DNA from: Nematostella vectensis
Lineage: Eukaryota; Cnidaria; Anthozoa; Actiniaria; Edwardsiidae
Assembly: GCF_932526225.1 (NCBI RefSeq)
Contig: NC_064043.1
Location: forward strand, 10,087,821 to 10,151,820
Length of the DNA: 64,000 bases
Reading direction: 5' to 3'
Below the pieces are notes generated by a model that was not told the DNA's origin, searched no databases, and saw only the letters and a program-made list of their open reading frames with translations. Of the stretch, positions 60,601 through 64,000 are shown piece by piece. Position numbers and translations under genes: made by a program. Position 1 is the first letter of the stretch, and the number at the start of each line of letters is the position of its first letter.

Positions 60601-63600
60601 ATCGTGGTTTTCATCCTAAATAGTCAAGGAAAATCCATAGTATTTGTGATAAAAGTATTTTGACATGTCTTGCGCGTTTTTTAAGGCTTGATTGAATCAA
60701 ATTCGGCATCAATGGCGGTCTCTGACTTTTGTCGCGCCGGTTATAGCGTGTTGATTCCGGAGAGACTTCCAAGATATGGATTTCAGTGGCGCCTTGACAA
60801 TAAAATGCATCTAGAGAGTGAATTTTTATTGTTTTTATTGTAACCTTGTCAGTAAGGCAAGCAGTTCAATCAGCGAAAATAACCCCTTTATACTGCTGGC
60901 TTTATATTTATGAAAATAGGATTTTATACGTGTTTTATACGTGAGTTTAATGGAAAGGGGTGGGGATGAAGGGGGAGGGGGGGGGGGGGGTAAACGGAGT
61001 GATGAAAGGGATGGGAATGGGGCTAGAAAGGAAAGAACCTTTTGAATGGAGAGATTTTCCGAAAACTTTATTATTTGTTAGATCTCCTTGCCTTTTTTGT
61101 TTTTATTTTGCACTCCGAAATTATGCTGTATTGTAACAGGTTTTCATACTCGCGTTTTTTTTTTATTTGCACATAATATACACTGCGCCAAGATTAACAT
61201 ATATGCTTTTCTGGGAAATATGTTCTACTTATACTTAAGATAAAAAGGGGTGCGGACACCACCCCCTCCCCCTACCACCAGCACCACCACAACGATCGAA
61301 TAATCAAGCAGACAAAATAACCACGATGCTATGTCTATCGTCAAAGCTGGCATGCATTTGCCTTTGGCCGGAATCATCAATTACATTAAACGACAGAGCT
61401 TACGATGAAACTAAAGATAAGAGGCGTACTGTAAGGGGTAGGGAGGGGGGGGGGGGGGGAAAGCAGTGTCTTTATGGCTAGAGGCTAGAGATCTTATTCG
61501 CGATGTCTGGTTAACCGAAGCTGTTTAGGTCTCTTCATATGTATACATAAGATTTCAAAATTCAACGATAACTCTAGCGCTAGAGGAAAATGTGGGCGGG
61601 GTAGGGGCCGGTCGTCAGAGAGTCGGGCGGTCGTCTAGTAGGGGGGGGGCACCAAAATATAAGAAAAATGGCGGAAGATAATTTTGTGGATTTTACATCT
61701 TCGTTTCTTTTAAAATTCCCCAAAATATATCGCTGGTTAAGGCACGAAACATGAAAATGAAGAGGAAACGGCTTCATGGATGGTTCATTGTTGTGTCTAA
61801 CATACACGTTATCTCATAGATCTTGTGACAGAATGGCCATATATAAACCTAAATCTTCCATCGCCAAAACCATATTATTTTAATAAACATAAAAGCTAGC
61901 CTGGCACTTTTCCTCAACTTTTTTTGACAAATAGGCAATATGTCCGCTTTTCTTGGTTTGACATGAAAACGATATATCAACTATTAAAAAAAAAATATGA
62001 CAAAAGGCACTAGCGTGGTTTGGCGGAGTTATGGCGGCCAGCGGTGAAGAGCCTTTTCGTGGGATCCGAGAGGCGAAAAGGCATTATGGGAAATTGGAAA
62101 TTCTAAACGAGAAGTGTGTTTAAAATCCTAAAGAAGGAAGAAAGAATCTAATAAATTGCATTCATGCATTTTATTTTAAGATCCTCATTTTATATGAAAC
62201 AATAATCACAAGTTTTGTTTTTGAATCGCCAAAGTTAATTGTGAAAGAGAACGAAATTTGTGGCGTTTTGACCAAATATTCGCTCTCTTATAAAGCAGAT
62301 GTTAAGTGTTAAAAAACGATTTCACACTTCATTGTGCTGTGGTGAAGTGACTTCTTATACCTTTTTTGACGGCTATAAAACATCAAAGTAAAACAAAAGA
62401 AGGCATAATGGTAGCACGGATCTGTTTAAAAAAATAATGCGTTATGTTTTTTACAGTTTTAATGAAGGTCCATTTTCAGAGAGAAAACTCATTACTAACC
62501 TTTTGACGACATTGCTGTAAAACCTTTTAGTAGTGCATCCGTGATCCGTGTTTTACAAAAAGATCGTGCTAAAAGTGTTTTAACGCGTTTATATCGCTTG
62601 ATAAGTGGATTCAGAGTTAATGGCTTGCACCGAAGACATCTGTGATCGAGCGATAGCAAATTTGACACGTGACCCGATTATCGCAATCGACTTAGGGACT
62701 AGAGGAAATTAAAAACCAACTGAAGTAAAAGTCGGGAAGATATCAGCAAAAGATACGTCATGTTCGTCCTAGTTAACACAGGAGCAAGACTAGTTTTTAA
62801 TATATACCCATTCCGTCGAGTGAGGCCTTCTCTAAGCTTATATATTCGACAAAACATACATTATATAACGTTTCCAAAAATGGGAAATAAATTCAGAATT
62901 CATCACAACAAGGTTTTGTATTCTTCAAAGAAACAGACAAATTTAGAAAAAGAAAGAATTTTGTCTTTTGGACCGACCATTGATATTTGACAGGCAAGTA
63001 ATAGAAGATTTGATTTTCCTGCTAGATGTTATTTTTCGCGGCCAGGTGGCTTTCTCGATTATTTTTTTTCTCGAATTTCGCTTTGACTTTTTACCAAGAA
63101 TTCTGTTTTTTTTTTTCTAGAGATTTTACCTTGAGCAAGTTTGTTTGAGGTGATTTTCGTTACTGACCACCAGATGAATTCCAAATGAGCTATAGCACAG
63201 CATGTTTTGGCAGACTTTACCTCCTACGCCACGCTGGATATCGCGAACATTCCATGGATTTTAAAGCCTCATGTGGTGTTTTGATGCTCTTTCGGTCGGC
63301 AAAGATGCGGGCAAAATGCTTCTAAATGCTTCTATAAAATTACTTATCAGCATGTTTCTATATACGCGTAAAAGCTGTAGCCATGCCATCGGCTTTGCCA
63401 TAATTATATTTTTGAAAAATAAAAGACATAAAAAAAAACAAGAAAGAAAAAAGAAAAAAAAGACACTATCGAAAACCTCGTCGTGTAGGGATGGAAAACG
63501 AAAAGTAAAAATATCACACAATAGAGGAATTTCGCGTAAACCGGCCCTGCAAAAGTAGAAAATAGATATCGAATGGACCAATAATTAGGGTGGCCGCGCG

Positions 63601-64000
63601 CTAAGAATATTGTTGAATTCTTGAGAGCTGCATATAACGTGCATGAATGTTATTCACGTGATATAGATATTTCCAGGGAGACATGTCACCCCAAAAGAAA
63701 GCTGGGCCTCCGAGAATGACAAGTAAAGAGCGTATTTGATTTTTTCTTTGCCATAAAATTGCTTACAACTACATCATTACTCAACGGCACAAGGGAAAAA
63801 AATGTGTTGTACAATCAAAAGGCCCTTGCCAAGTCGTGGATATTAAATGGTAATTTGGGATAAAAGCTTGGTTTTGGTGCCTTTTAACCCATTATGTAGT
63901 GTATGAACCAAACCACTAAATTTCTTTGCTTTATGTGGCTGTATTTATACAGAGGGTATTTTGTTTTAGACAAGTGTAAACAATGGTACTATTGTTATGT
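57665..64000. other. AT-rich 6.3 kb without a recognisable gene
   Basis: The open frames here are short and of low complexity or repeat-like. Visible are a CAA/CAG-rich stretch at about 60005-60150, G runs at about 60976-60990 and 61441-61459, and a short hairpin (gccttttcg ... cgaaaaggc) at about 62050-62082. The missing first exon of Erg-B or its promoter may lie here, but I could not identify it. Confidence 0.45.

Noticed and set aside
63261..63581. Overlapping frames on both strands near the window end
   Set aside because: Lys- or Phe-rich by A/T tracts only; no splice or domain support.

Overview
This is a 64-kb piece of an intron-rich, AT-rich animal genome with short exons, GT..AG introns, dense minisatellites and many small inverted-repeat elements. 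The gene content fits a cnidarian: four-TM TMEM272-like paralogues, eag-domain-poor Erg potassium channels, a divergent nicotinic-type Cys-loop subunit and divergent rhodopsin-class GPCRs. A sea anemone such as Nematostella is my best guess, inferred from gene families only, without any database comparison.

Layout. 0-5.2 kb (minus): a complete four-exon membrane-anchored short-chain dehydrogenase of the BDH1/17-beta-HSD/retinol dehydrogenase (SDR9C) type. 6.1-9.7 kb (plus): a complete five-exon TMEM272-like gene. 15.2-16.6 kb (plus): the last three exons of a second TMEM272-like gene. 20.7-29.0 kb (plus): a complete seven-exon Erg-type (KCNH) K+ channel, called Erg-A here. 31.1-35.5 kb (plus): a complete seven-exon nicotinic acetylcholine receptor-like subunit. 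37.4-38.7 kb (plus): a single-coding-exon class A GPCR. 40.5-41.1 kb (plus): a broken paralogue of that GPCR. 44.2-55.6 kb (minus): a second Erg-type channel, Erg-B, with its N-terminal exon not found. 55.6-64 kb: AT-rich sequence with inverted-repeat elements and no recognisable gene. Exon joins were chosen by splice consensus, phase and family alignment; for each gene called complete the joined length is an exact multiple of three.

Membrane excitability dominates the window: two K+ channels, one ligand-gated channel and one or two GPCRs. The two Erg genes converge on the receptor genes and share intron positions and phases through the core, so they are a local duplicate pair that has since diverged. 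One has an extra intron in the S1-S2 linker, and only Erg-B keeps the Y-N-L intrinsic-ligand motif of the cyclic-nucleotide-binding homology domain.

The most unusual signal is structural. Many tandem repeats are anchored on exon-intron boundaries and carry copies of the neighbouring splice site. Examples are about 20 copies of a 3' splice site plus the first exonic bases in the dehydrogenase, an array of acceptor-like units before Erg-A exon 6, duplicated donors after Erg-A exon 4 and receptor exon 6, and a 2.9-kb array of about 103 units that begins next to an Erg-B donor.
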